A stretch of DNA of 64,000 nucleotides. Source: Acephala macrosclerotiorum. Taxonomy: Eukaryota; Ascomycota; Leotiomycetes; Helotiales; Mollisiaceae. The stretch spans positions 155,833 through 219,832 of the forward strand of contig MU119280.1 of assembly GCA_014904845.1 (NCBI GenBank). Reading direction: 5' to 3'. Both the position numbers and the translations under genes were made by a program. The notes beneath the pieces were generated by a model. The model made no database searches, was not told the DNA's origin, and was given only the letters and a program-made list of their open reading frames with translations. Of the stretch, positions 1 to 11,263 are shown one piece after another (position 1 is the stretch's first letter; the number at the start of each line of letters is the position of its first letter).

Positions 1-108
1 CGAAACTACCACCGCCAGGTTCAATACAATCCACTCGATCATCAAGCTAATCCTCAACGTAAGGTAGCTGATGATAGCGATGACGATGAGGACGCCGACG
101 ATATGTGA
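1..108 (+). CDS. 3' end of an unidentified gene (partial)
   Basis: The first 105 bases are open in frame 1 and end at TGA 106-108. The visible 35 residues are polar and finish with a strongly acidic tail (ADDSDDDEDADDM). The start lies left of the window, so neither the function nor any intron can be judged. Acidic C-terminal tails occur in many chaperones, nucleolar and chromatin proteins, so the tail alone does not identify the family. That this is coding is inferred from codon-like composition and the clean stop. Confidence 0.5.
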   Translation, partial: RNYHRQVQYNPLDHQANPQRKVADDSDDDEDADDM

Positions 109-1539
109 TGACTCTCTAGGGAACATCACATTTCATGGTGAGCACTGCTCTGCGAAAGAAGTTTCTGGTTATTGGGCAGCCCTCCTGACGCTGTTCCCGA
201 CTTTGTTCGTTGCTTATGGCTCCAGCAAGTGGCTTTCTTTCTTTCCTTCTTTTAGAGGTTCAGCAAGGTATAGGGCATTTGCAACTAAGTTCAGGCATCG
301 GTCCAGTCTGCAATCTAGCTCTTCATATCATGGCGAGCTGGTAGGGGTGATGGTGTCATTGCCTATAAATTCCAAGCAAATTCGATCTTGATGTGGTTAC
401 GTTCTCATTATTCGGCACTCTACGTGGCTTGCTGTGTTCTACTTGCGGAGGATTTAGAGCAGCTATCACCCGGTCTTTATGGGTTTCTCGATCTGTCAAT
501 CAGATCAGAAGGGCGTAAGGTTGTTTTACAGCAGCTCCCTTCCTTTCCCGCTACCCATACGGGAGAACAATATGCATGGCTTTATCGAAGACTTGCTTCC
601 TTTCTTTTCTCGAATTGAACTGCAAGGCACTATCAGCAGTGCAGCACAACGGTAGCTAGCAGGGCATACATAGCATAGAATAATTGACGCTTTCTTTCCA
701 GCGCACTTGGCCCTGGGTGATATGTAACTCTACACGCAAGGTCGTACTAAGTAAGATCGTGCCTGGCTTGATACTGCTGTTAGCCTAGCCGAGTGCTAAC
801 TAAAGACCTCTCCCTTCTAGCACATTTCCAGCACTAATCATACTAAGCACATAAATAGCAAGGTTTCGTTCTGTGGCATCATGTGGCGAGGGCCGGGAGA
901 AGATTCGATAGGTGTGTTCGAGGGATCGTATTTTCCGTACGGGCACTGGTGGCAGCGCACCTACACTTTGAAACGGATATCGAGGTGTGGGAGATCTCCA
1001 GCTGATGCTGACGTCGCTGCAGGCAGGCTATTTGGAACTTTTGGCCGTGCGATGATGCAGTTTTTGGCACTAAAAGCTGCCTCGAATCGTTCCAGCAGAC
1101 ATCAATCGCACAGCCGACGGGGCTAAGAATGAAATAGTTTTGGTACGATGTCCATCTTGGCATCTTCCATCATCGACAAGGACATCTGATATCTCACAGG
1201 GCCATGAGTTCGCAGGAGTAATGAACAGTAGTTCTAGTGGAGAGATGGGGGCGGAAGGCCGGCCCATAGCGACAGAATTGGATGCAGCTGTGTCGGGCGT
1301 CGATCTTGCCGAGTACATCAATTCAAACCTTCAATTCTATCCCCCATAAACATACATACCAAATTCTACGTGCAACAAGAGTTTCCGCACTCCTTGTGCT
1401 GTCAAAGAGCTGCCATCAATCGACCCGTCATTTCCAGCAGAACAACCTCTGCGCGATCGACAGCCAGCAAACGAGTGCTCCTTATCACCTCATGTATTGA
1501 TATTTTCAGCAACAGCCTCACTCGCACCCACACCACATC
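109..1539. other. intergenic region, no gene seen
   Basis: Mixed-composition spacer between the partial gene and the DUF7514 gene. Short open frames overlap on both strands, but none shows codon bias, a splice pattern or a recognisable family. The last 200 bases should hold the promoter and 5' leader of the gene starting at 1540; I see no clear TATA box. Confidence 0.5.
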
Positions 1540-3618
1540 ATGACAGATTTCTATGGCAGACCATTACGAAGCAATGGAGGGGCTGCACAGGCTGGCTATT
1601 TTGACGATCCCACAAGCTATTACGCCGCCGAACCTCGAGACAACGACCCCTCTCGCCGGGAAGATTCTTCCAACACCCCCAAACGATCACCATCAACAAA
1701 ATACGACAAGATGGCCTCGACTGCAAGTCCATCGGCGCCAGAAGGTGTTTCGCCAGACTTGATAGCCGCAATCACAGAGAAGGTCAAGAAAGAACGTAGG
1801 TGACTCTTGTCCTGCCAACGTAGCCTTGTCCGCCATTAACCTATCCTACCAGTCCTGGAGCATTTCAAGCAAACAGGCAATCTCGAGGAACCAAGCAGAG
1901 CTCCTCCTATGCAACGAGACCCTTCGAACAAGTCGAGCTCTACATCGTCGCCTCCTCCAAATTCTCGCCGCGTCTACACACCACCGTCGCCTCAAGTTAA
2001 GCAGACGAATGCCGTGCCTCCGTCGACGGAGTCTATGAGGTCACCTCCTAGCAGCCCATTGGAGAAGGCTGGAGTGCGTTTCTCTGGTCGCGGATATAAC
2101 ACTCGGCCTACTCCAGGGGGTCGAACATACTCAACGATGGAATTGTCTACGATCGATCAGAAATGGAGAAGGTTATTCGAAAGTGATGGCACGCCGACCA
2201 AGCGACTTGGCGAGTTTCTGAGAGGTTTGGCAAATCACATAGTAGGTTTATAGGTCTGCTGCGGCGTCATTGTACGAAGACTAATTAAACATCAGATCGA
2301 GGACTTCGCGCCAAAGAAGAGCATCGTTGTAATGCCTTCGAAAATGGCAGAGTATTATTCCAGCCATGCTCTAGACAACGAGGCCCAGCCACTGCTCAGT
2401 ATGTTCAGAGCAGGAACGAATGAACACATATCTCGCTTGTATCAGGACCTTGGATGCGAACATCACTTGATACAAGAAGATTCTCGCTCCCCGCCGGTTA
2501 TTCCTGCACTCACGCCGGTTGGCTTTGCTCAGTGGATGACTATACAAATTTTGGCGTATCCGGACCAAGAGTCTAAACGGCTTGACAAAGTGGTTCTCGC
2601 AATGCCAATCGACGCGGATGGAGAACTGATCGATGGGAAGCCTGAGCGTCTTCCCAAGCAGATATCTCGATATCTGCTACCAGAAAAGACTGACTCTAAA
2701 TCAAGGAAGCTGGTTGAAGAAGCCATCTTCAACTTTCTCGATGATCTTGGATCGGGGCCTAGGCGGAAGGCATCAATTACCAGTCCTCCCCTCAGTCGAC
2801 ACCCATCAACATCTCAATCACGGACTCGACCAGTACCAGTCGAGATCCATCAAGCCAAGACTTCCCCAACTTCGGCGAAGCCCAATCCTCTAGAGCGGGA
2901 ACGCAAACCTTACTCTGGAACGCCAGCAGCCTCCGAATCTTCGATAAATGAAGAACCAGTCAAGATCGAACGTGATCGAGCACCTTATACCGCCAAGGAA
3001 GGCAGTGGAAAGACGTACGCCGATCCTTCATCACGACTGGGACGTGCAAATTCTACCACCACCCGCAATACCACAAGAACACAGCCTGAAAATACAGAAC
3101 CTCGCCATCACAGGGCACCAAGCAATTCGGATCGATACATGCCACCTCGAGCAAGAGGTCGTCGAACCAGCAGTCCTCCACTAAAGAGCTTCAGCCAGTC
3201 TACCCCCAACGATATCCACAACTCCAAATATGGCCCTGATCCTTCCTCATCTTCATCAAGCTTCACGAATCAGTCTCAGTCATTTAATCCTGGCTCCTAT
3301 GGCTCCAACAGCTCGTTCCCTCCTCCACCTGGTCCACCCCCAGTTGATATACACAGAAGGTCAAGGGACGAACGTGCATATCGCAGAGACACAGACGACG
3401 ACGACCTAAGATTCGTAAACACAGGCGACTTCAACAGTCCCCGAGATGCAGAGAGGTTCGATCGCTATCAAGATCTCCGAAGCGGCGAAGCAGAGCGCTT
3501 CGATAGAATTTATGAACGGCCACTTGATCTCCGAGGCGCTCCTCCTGATGAATGGTACAGAGACAAAGGACCCTCGAGAGGAACTGAATACGAACCACCT
3601 TTTGGAAGACGATATTGA
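1540..3618 (+). CDS. DUF7514 domain protein, about 655 aa
   Basis: Three exons: 1540-1795, 1853-2241, 2296-3618. The introns (57 and 54 nt) open with GTAGGT and end in CAG; both are needed to keep the frame. The N-terminus (about residues 1-140) is disordered and rich in Ser/Pro. Residues about 170-330 form the conserved block: the LFESDGTPTKRLGEFLRGLANHI segment, the IEDFAPKKSIVV segment, a GCEHHLIQE segment and the LTPVGFAQWMTIQI segment. These match the fungal DUF7514 family as I know it. The C-terminal half (about 330-655) is disordered, with poly-Ser, a PPPPGPPP tract and Arg/Asp-rich repeats. The second intron falls inside the conserved domain. No catalytic residues are known for the family; a role as a scaffold or regulator is a guess. 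Confidence 0.85.
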
Positions 3619-4363
3619 TAGAAACGAAAATACGCGAAGGAAACAAAATTTGGAGATTTGAATGATCGCTTTTTGATGAATGACGAATGATGAATGATGA
3701 ATGATACCTAGATAAGCAAGCGATTTACTTTCTCATGCAAGGATACCAAGTCAGATGCAGATACCACAGAGATACCAGAATCGTGTTTCCTTCTATTATT
3801 ACACTTCAAGCGTTGTCGATTGCGTTTAGCGATCTTTTGATTCGATATTGTATTGCAGATTTGGGAGATTGGAATGGAGTTTTGAGGTTGATTCTGGGGG
3901 TGGAAATCGAGGACGAAAGGGGCGGGAGGGGCGGAGGAGATTTGCACTCTTGCTCAGACGTTGATAGTCATTTACGTTACGGAACGAGCACTGCGCAGGG
4001 GCAGGAGGAGGATGGGGATGAGGATGAGGAAGGACTTTCTTTCAAGTCACTCGCTGATGCGGAATGAAATGGGAGGGTTGTCATTGTACTCTATATATGT
4101 TCTATCCAAGAATCGACAATGATACAATCGAATGCTTGTAGGTGGAGATGTTGGACTTTGACTTGACATGTTTGTTCCTTTCCATGTGAGAATTTCTCGG
4201 ACATTGATGAAGTTTCATCGGATCTACCCCATGTCTTGACTCTGAGAATACCCGGACGGGTGTGTTCATTGCGCTATCCAAATCAGATCGAAATAAGCAG
4301 CTTTCTACTCCAGATTTCTGCAATAAGACCTTTCCTTGCACGCTTCAAGACTCAAAGGCCATA
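3619..4363. other. convergent 3' intergenic region
   Basis: Spacer between the plus-strand DUF7514 gene and the minus-strand secreted-protein gene. It holds short ATGA/TGAATGA direct repeats near 3675-3705 and Glu-coding GAGGA-rich sequence near 4000-4030. No gene is supported. Confidence 0.4.
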
Positions 4364-5365
4364 TCATAGATTTGCAACAGAAGCTCCGCCAAACAAGGCA
4401 GCGATACCGACACGATCCGTCTACTCGAGGAATCAGCTTCCTTACAATACCGCAAGGTAAGGCGGAGACTGCTGAGTTGAGACTTGACTCTGCGGATGTG
4501 AATTCGCCGGAAATTGAATCAAGGCCCGACTGTTCGGCAGCGTCCATAGTACTAGATAGAACCCAAGCCAGCCATTCAGGAGTAGTCCATTTAGGGGTAG
4601 GAATAGTTTCGGGTCCTGTTTGGCAAGCAGTTGGGCTCAAGGCACACTCGAAAGATGATTCCTTAGAATACATCGAAGACTTGAAATATGAAGCTTCCGG
4701 CATGATTGAAAACATGACCGCATTCGTCGTTTGCTCTGATGCCCCCACCACAGTCACAATGAAGGAATCATATACTGATGCCAGCCAGACTATCCTGAGC
4801 TGATGTCCTTCCGGCGTAAATAAACCCAAGCTCCGACCACCTAACACCATCTATGGTGCTCCAACTATCCCAATCGGTAGTTGTAGTAGGTATGGTGGGT
4901 GTTGGAGAGAAATCTGTAACACCATTGCTGACTTGATCCACAATAGCAGAAGCCACGATCTTTTCTGAGAACTGTAGATAATCAATCTCATTGCCTAGAG
5001 CTAGGATGGCGAAGTCGTAGGCAGCATCTGGGGTTGCTGTGGACTCAACTGCTTCGACGTGGGACAGCTTTGAATAGAGGGGTGTAGCGAGAGAGGAGTA
5101 TTCTTGGTAGAGAGATTGTAGGGCTACGAACTCGGCGGTGTTGGTAGCAAAGACAAAGACGGTTGGTTGTGGGGGAACCTTGTCGACGGTTATTTGTAGA
5201 GATGGGAGGATGGTGACACTTTGTGTTGGGCTGAAGGACTGCGCAATTGTGAAGATTGCCATCAGAGAGACGAGCAAGCCTGTAAGGTTGCGAATTTCTT
5301 GCACTTTGGAATGCGGAGGAGATGTTTGGAATGCGCAAGGAGGAAACACGCTTTGGAGAAGGCAT
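4364..5365 (-). CDS. putative secreted protein, third member of a tandem family (model uncertain)
   Basis: Long open frames on the minus strand join into a protein with a hydrophobic stretch (GLLVSLMAIFTIAQS), a Thr/Pro linker and a Trp-rich C-terminal region. The last exon (4364-4420) codes a tail ending GIAALFGGASVANL, the same tail as in the two genes to the right. Its intron (4421-4469, 49 nt) must start with a weak GTCTCC donor to keep phase, with a CTGAT branch site as in the paralogue. A second intron around 4736-4775 (GTATAT donor) or one with a later acceptor joins the two large frames. The start is unclear: either ATG 5262 inside the hydrophobic stretch, or ATG 5365 with a 46-nt intron. 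The family likeness is visible in sequence; the exact exons are inference. Confidence 0.5.
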
Positions 5366-5574
5366 TTCAATACGCTAAGTCTCAAAGGTGATCACATAAT
5401 ATTAATTGAACAATCAGACGCAAAGTTCAGGACTTCATTCTCGGATAACTACTTTGCATAGACTACCGCAATTGACGAGATCCAGGCATCACGGAGCTGC
5501 GCCTAAGCAATTACCCATGGCCAGCTTCCCGTCGCAGACAATCCTTGATCAACGTGGTACTTGACGAGACCAGT

Positions 5575-6162
5575 CTACAAGTTCGCAAGGACAGCAGCTC
5601 CTCCGAAGAATACAGCAGCACCAATACCTCCAGTCTACAAAGCAAATTAGCATTGCCCTCAAGTTAAGATGTAGACAAGGGGAAGATCAACATGCCTGGA
5701 AAGCAGCACCAGCAGTACTAGTAGAGGTACGCGTGCTTGTCAGGGTCGAGGTCTCAGAAGCACCAGTACTAGTCGACGTAACAGAACCAGGGGTTGCAGT
5801 GGCGAACGAAGCTGTGACAGCGGAGACGTGGGAGATGAGTGAAGATTGGATAGACAAAAGGCTGTTCTGAACCGAGGACAGGTAGGGGATATCGGTCGCA
5901 GTGCCGGTGAAGGTTGCAGAGAAAGCAGAGGCTTCAGAGGAGATGATATCGCCTTGGACGCTGGCTACTGAGATGATTGAGGCTAGGACTGAGTTCACGG
6001 ACTGGACTACGGTGGCTTGGGTAGGGAGGGAGCCGATGTCGGCCTGCGTAGTTGTGTTAGATCGATTCAAAGCGCAAAGTGTAAATAATGATGAGGGAGT
6101 GCAGGACTTACGTTTGCGAGGGTAGCCATAAGGCCAGCGGCGATGAGGGCGTTGAATTGCAT
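5575..6162 (-). CDS. small secreted Ser/Thr/Ala-rich protein, 152 aa, with a GC-AG intron
   Basis: Exons 6162-6112, 6043-5696 and 5634-5575. Exon 1 codes exactly a signal peptide (MQFNALIAAGLMATLAN). Intron 1 (68 nt) has GTAAGT, CTAAC and CAG. Exon 2 starts ADIGSLPTQ and becomes a Ser/Thr-rich stalk after residue about 105. Intron 2 (61 nt) begins GCATGT and ends TAG, so it is a GC-AG intron; without splicing the frame stops two codons later. Exon 3 codes a hydrophobic Gly/Ala tail (GIGAAVFFGGAAVLANL) suited to a GPI-anchor signal or membrane tail. The neighbour at 6530-7028 has the same exon plan with a normal GT donor at this place. Likely a cell-surface protein; no enzyme domain is visible. 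HsbA-like or GPI-anchored cell-wall protein are possible labels. Confidence 0.8.
5635..5695 (-). other. GC-AG intron in the secreted-protein gene
   Basis: The donor reads CAG|GCATGT and the acceptor TTTGTAG, with a CTAAT branch-like site about 14 nt upstream. The paralogous intron at 6590-6638 sits at the same codon and has a GT donor, and the codons after both introns align residue for residue. Confidence 0.8.
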
Positions 6163-6529
6163 GTTTGCTGATTTTTGGTTTCTTGATTGTGGAGGTTGAG
6201 GAGTTGCGTTTGAGTTATTGAAGGAGAGGAGGCGAGCTTTGAATATTAAAGGCGGCTCGCGTTGATTGTCAAACGGGAAGGACGAAAGAGAGATCGAAAG
6301 GAAACTTCTTAAATTTCTGTCCCCGCAGGCTACGTCAGGGTCCGTAGCTTCGTCTCATCAAATCAGACTCCTAAGCCTCATCAATGCCTGTTCAAAGCCC
6401 GTCTATAATCCCAAGTACAGGCACACACAGAGAGAAGAGAGTCCATTGCCAACCTGGATACTCCATTCACCCTTAACCAAGCATTCCCTAACCTGTAACC
6501 TGTTCCTCGCCTCACCTTCCACCAATAAG

Positions 6530-7028
6530 CTACAGATTCGCCGCGAACATAGCAGCTCCTCCAAAAAGTGCAGCACCAATAGCACCTGTCTATTCATGAT
6601 CAGCCTGGCTCAACTCTGTCTCCAAGCGAAGCAAATACCTGCAAAGCAGCACCTCCGGCACTTGCACTCGTCCCAACTATTCCTGTTCCTGTAGCCGAAG
6701 CAACGGCCCCACTCGCCCTCGTGCTGACACTGCTTTCAATCGAACTTGCCTTACTCGCAAGGGAAGCCGCAATCGAGGAAAATGGCGAAGTAGCTGTTGC
6801 TGTGAAGGCTGTGTATTCGCTGGATAGAGAGGAGTGGAGGGATGATGCGTCTGCGCTGAGGGACGAGAAGAGGGAGGATCCGGCGCCGTTGGCAGATGTG
6901 AAGGCAGCACCAATTGAGTCGAAGATATCGGCCTGGAGTGTTAGTGGGGTTGTAGAAGAGGGGAACGGAGGGGGACATACGGTTGCGAGGGAGGTTAGGG
7001 AGAGGATGAGGAGGTGTTTGAGTTGCAT
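6530..7028 (-). CDS. small secreted Ser/Ala-rich protein, 133 aa, paralogue of the gene at 5575-6162
   Basis: Exons 7028-6981, 6932-6639 and 6589-6530. Exon 1 is the signal peptide (MQLKHLLILSLTSLAT). Intron 1 (48 nt) has GTATGT, CTAAC and CAG; intron 2 (49 nt) has GTATTT, CTGAT and TAG. The mature protein begins ADIFDSIG, matching ADIGSLP in the neighbour. It is dominated by Ser/Ala repeats (SSLSSEY, SIAASLASKASSIESS) that look like a helical, possibly O-glycosylated stalk. Exon 3 codes TGAIGAALFGGAAMFAANL, a hydrophobic tail that may direct GPI anchoring. A TATA-like element lies about 145 bp upstream. A role at the cell wall or surface is inferred from architecture only. Confidence 0.8.
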
Positions 7029-7170
7029 CTTTGCTAGCGTATGTACTGATTATTTGTGGAAAATTCTCGTTGTTGTGCGTTTAAGGGTTGAAGATGGAAA
7101 TGGAGCTCAAGCTCAGTTGATTTAGAAGTGAACAATATGGGACGAACGAGAAGTGGCAGATGCTGTGAGT

Positions 7171-7181
7171 CCTATATAAGA
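7171..7181 (-). promoter_or_regulatory. TATA-like element of the 6530-7028 gene
   Basis: On the minus strand the sequence reads CTTATATAGG, about 145 bp upstream of the ATG at 7028. The position suits a fungal core promoter; the assignment is by motif and distance only. Confidence 0.35.
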
Positions 7182-9176
7182 CGAAACCAAGAGGTTCAAC
7201 CACGGACCACGTCACGGCCAGTGGCTGTGAGAGTCTTCATTCTCAAGATGTACATTCATATCGAGCTTTGAACAAGGTCTGGAAAACTTGCAACACAATG
7301 ACACGTCTGAAGGATTCCTAGATTCCTAGACCACTTTATTTGGAGAAGCTTCGCGCCAATTATCGAAGTTTTTGTTTATCTCAGCCCTGAGCTTGTCAGA
7401 TGAGAGCTCAGAATTGCATGAAAGCGAAGTTATCCGCAATGATTGGCAGAGTATCCGAGAATGTGAGTTTCCGAAAAGTCCGGGTCGTAGGCTCGCAGTC
7501 GAATACGGTGGGAGAAGACGAACCGTTCAAGGGTTGCAATTCTCGTACATTTGTATATTTCGCCCATCTCAGAACATCGAGGTTATCCAAAAGTAAAGAA
7601 GGCCTCTTGGATGGCAAGGACCAGAGTAGCAGAGCAGTTATTCATGCATTCTAGCCATCGCCAATAGACCGACCCTTAAGAATGCAAGAAGAGAATTCCA
7701 AGTTTGAACATTTCATGTCTGCACCTCATCGAGATGAAACATGTCAATGATTGGAGGTCTTATTACTGATAGAGAAACATAATCTTCTTCCCGCCTCACA
7801 TTTCATTTGATTGATTATCTCGACGGAACTTTGAAGGACCAAAATATAACTCAAAGGTCGCTTGACATTTTGAGAAGAACCTAACGACCCACTTTGAGAA
7901 GGAGCGCCTTTACTTCCTTCCTCTCTCGCATTTCTCGCATTAGCGCGACTATAAGCCCCCCCCCCCCCCTGCGGGGTGGATTATATTATTCATCTTCCCA
8001 CTTTTTCTCCCGTCTTGGATCGACTTCGTCAAGTCAAATCTATCAACGAAATGCTTCCCGACTCAATGTGGTGCCTAGGTAAAGCAGTCGCAATAGCTGA
8101 GATGAGAGGCCAATATCAGACTGTCTGCTGCTAATTTGTGCAATGCAGTTTACCACAGGATGGCATCGATTATGAGAGAAGTTTCCAGGTGATCGCGTTT
8201 TGACCTTTCGCATACAGGAGTACGGTTGACGCGGTCGCGATGTGAGTGAAGTTTGTCTTGGAGACACGTGATACGACGCCGGATATGGACTAGTCTAGTA
8301 TAGACTAGCCTGTTTTCAAACCCTCTTCACTTTAAACGTCATTTTGCAGTGGATCTTCGACTTCCCATCTATGACAGCAATGGCCACAACACCACATACG
8401 CCAATGATCGTCAGATCTGGAGGGCGCGACGACGACGACCTCCTTGCTCTCTTCGCCGTTATGCGAAGGATTCCAACCCTCATTTCCCATGTCTGATAGA
8501 TGCGACACGGCACATTGACCCGAATGACGTAAATTTTCAGTATTCCTTGTTCACGATCTCTTGGGAGCGTAGACAGTGATCTGTATGCTGTTTTGAGACT
8601 CTTATGTCCTCAATTGAACTTCGCTGAGAAAGGGAGTACATCTATGACATTTCTCAAGCGCGGGCTGGGGGATGCTAGGCTAGATACAGTTTGGCAAGTC
8701 GCTTTATAACGGCTCCTACTCTACGGTCCTAGAGTTCACGACCTCATACACGCTTGTGACTAGCGAATTCTTCCCGATGTCCCACAGAACGTCGTCTGGG
8801 GAAGCTCTAACGACCTGTCAAAAGCGGTAGCCATTCCTAAGTGGGGAAAGAGCCTCTTTTTCCTCCAATTACAACCCACAATACGGCGCCCTACACCCCA
8901 CCTTCCCCAGTCTGAAGTCATCTCTATATGATTTTCATGGTACGCCTCCAAGCTGCAGTGACGATCGAGTATCACGAGGCAAGAAAAACAACCTGTTAGA
9001 GAACAATGGAGCCCACGAACTCTAGCTATAACTTGCTTCAATCCCAATCCCACATTTCCCTTATTCTTTTGCTTCTTCATAAATTTTGATAATTGAATAC
9101 TTTCCTACCTCCACCCGCCTCCGGTTTCTCGTCACGTACTTCTACCTTGATTAAAGATTCCTTGCACTCGGGTACA
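7182..9176. other. 2 kb intergenic region (divergent promoters)
   Basis: It separates the divergent secreted-protein and sugar-transporter genes. Visible items are a run of 14 C at about 7955-7968 followed closely by GCGGGG, and a CTAGTC-type inverted repeat near 8290-8308. Open frames on both strands (for example 7372-7654, 8760-9080) overlap one another and show no family. I see no gene. Confidence 0.45.
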
Positions 9177-11263
9177 ATGGCAGACAAGAACGAGAAGCTG
9201 GGCAAGTCTAGCAGTGACTCCGCCGATCTCGACGGCAGGACAGAGATCGAACACACTTCCATACGAAACACCTCAGACGTGGGAACAGAGAGTGTCGACG
9301 CGAATCAACTCCGAGCGAACATCAATGCAAAAATCGCCAACCCTCTGGCAGGCCTTACTCATGCCGAACTGCGTCAGAAAGGCGAGGCTTACGTCCGAGA
9401 ACATCAGATTGGAGACGACGAGGACATTCGAGCTTTCCAATTAGGTGCCATCCTTGCACAGGACCCGAACCGACACGCAGAAATCGATGGACTCACCGAG
9501 GAAGAGGGCGCCGTTCTAGCGAAGGAGATCAGCAGCAAGTGGTCCCAACCGAAGCTGCTCTACCTGGTCATCATACTTTGTTCCACATGTGCTGCTGTAC
9601 AGGGAATGGACGAGACTGTTGTTAATGGAGCTCAGATCTTCTATGCACAACAGTTCGGCATCGGCGACAAGACTAGCTCCCGAGACTCTTGGTTGGTTGG
9701 CCTCGTCAACTCAGCTCCCTACCTCTGCTGCGCTTTCATCGGATGTTGGCTCACAGTTCCTCTTAACAATTGGTGGGGACGACGTGGGACGGTTTTCATC
9801 ACATGTGTCGTCTCAGCGTTGGCTTGCATTTGGCAAGGCGAGTCCTAATTCCACCTTGCTCGAGACAATCTACTAACTTTGGTAGCCCTCGCTGGTTCAT
9901 GGTGGCATATGTTCATCGCACGCTTTGCGCTCGGGTTGGGAATCGGTCCAAAGAGCGCTACAGTACCTATCTACGCTGCTGAGTGTTCTCCACCCCAGAT
10001 TCGTGGTGCTCTAGTCATGCAATGGCAGATGTGGAGTAAGCATTTCGTCCCATTTCCGCTGAAACTCAGTCGCTGACTTTCACGTAGCTGCTTTTGGTAT
10101 CTTTGTCGGATACGCCGCCGATCTAGCATTCTACAGCGTTAAGGATCAATCTGGAATAGTCGGCCTCAACTGGAGATTAATGATGGGATCTGCCTGCCTA
10201 CCTGCGATTATTGTCGTCTGCTTCGTTTTCTTGTGCCCGGAATCGCCTCGCTGGTACATGAGCAAGGAAAGACACGCAAAGGCTTATCAAAGCATGTGCA
10301 AGCTCAGATACAACAAAGTCCAAGCCGCCCGAGATGTATTCTACATGTACACCTTACTCCAAGCTGAGAAGGAGAGTGTCATTCTCGGGGGCAACAAAGT
10401 CAAGGAAATGTTCACTGTGCCTCGAAATCGCCGGGCTATGCAGGCATCTGAGATTGTCATGTTTATGCAACAGGTGAGAACTTCTTTATACCATTGAAGA
10501 GAACTGAAGACTGACAGTGAATCAGTTTTGCGGAGTCAATGTCATCGCCTACTACTCATCCCAAATTTTCCTGGATGCCAATCTATCTGAGGTCAGCGCT
10601 CTTGCTGCCTCTCTAGGCTGGGGTGTTATCAACTTCCTCTTCGCCCTTCCTGCAGTCTATACCATCGATACCTTCGGCCGCCGAAACCTTCTTTTGGTGA
10701 CATTCCCGTTAATGTCTCTTTGCTTGTTCTTCACTGGCTTCAGTTTCTGGATTCCAGCAGACTCAACAGCCCGAATTGCTTGCGTCGCTCTTGGTCTCTA
10801 CCTTTTCGGAATCGTTTACTCCCCAGGAGAAGGTCCAGTACCCTTCACCTACTCGGCTGAAGCTTATCCACTGTATATCCGTGGTCTCGGAATGTCTCTG
10901 GCTACCGCGACAACTTGGTTCTTTAACTTCGTTCTTTCTGTCACGTGGCCCAGTCTTCTCAAGGCATTCAAGCCACAAGGAGCCTTCGCTTGGTATGGAG
11001 TCTGGAACTTGATTGGGTGGGTAGCTGTCTTACTGTTCGTTCCGGAAACCAAGGGCAAGACTCTCGAAGAGCTTGACCAGGTCTTCGGTGTCCGTTCTCG
11101 GGATCACGCGGCGTATGGTATCAGACAGATTAAGCACTTCTTCGGCAGGCATCTCCTCAGGAAGGATATCGAGCCCGAGCAGTTGTATGAGAAGGATAGT
11201 GTTGAACATCATCCCAGCAGCTTCTCCCAGGAAAAGGAGGCTGATTCTACTGCTAGAGTTTGA
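9177..11263 (+). CDS. MFS sugar porter (hexose/polyol/inositol-type transporter), 644 aa
   Basis: Exons 9177-9837, 9886-10035, 10088-10473 and 10526-11263. A hydrophilic N-terminus of about 130 residues precedes twelve predicted membrane helices. Sugar-porter marks are visible: GMDETVVNGAQIFY at helix 1, WWGRRG after helix 2, RFALGLGIGPKSATVPIYAAE in helix 4, the mid-loop PESPRW, FGRRN after helix 8, and PETKGKTLEELD at the end. These place it in the sugar porter family; the long N-terminus and the MDETVVNGAQ motif resemble fungal transporters annotated as polyol or myo-inositol permeases, but the substrate is inferred. Intron 1 (9838-9885) must be GC-AG: the donor CAAG|GCGAGT restores the frame, the nearby GT does not. 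Introns 2 and 3 are ordinary 52-nt GT-AG. Likely plasma membrane, proton-coupled. Confidence 0.93.
9838..9885 (+). other. GC-AG intron in the sugar-porter gene
   Basis: Donor AAG|GCGAGT, branch site ACTAAC, acceptor GGTAG, 48 nt. Only this donor joins ACIWQ to ALAGSWWHMFIARF in frame, which is the conserved order in sugar porters. The nearby GT at 9842-9843 would shift the frame. Confidence 0.85.

Noticed and set aside
4336..4803. 155-codon plus-strand frame
   Set aside because: It is antisense to the secreted-protein gene whose tail exon matches two paralogues.
7372..7654. Three overlapping short frames upstream of the sugar porter
   Set aside because: Mutual overlap on both strands and no coding character; likely chance ORFs in a promoter region.
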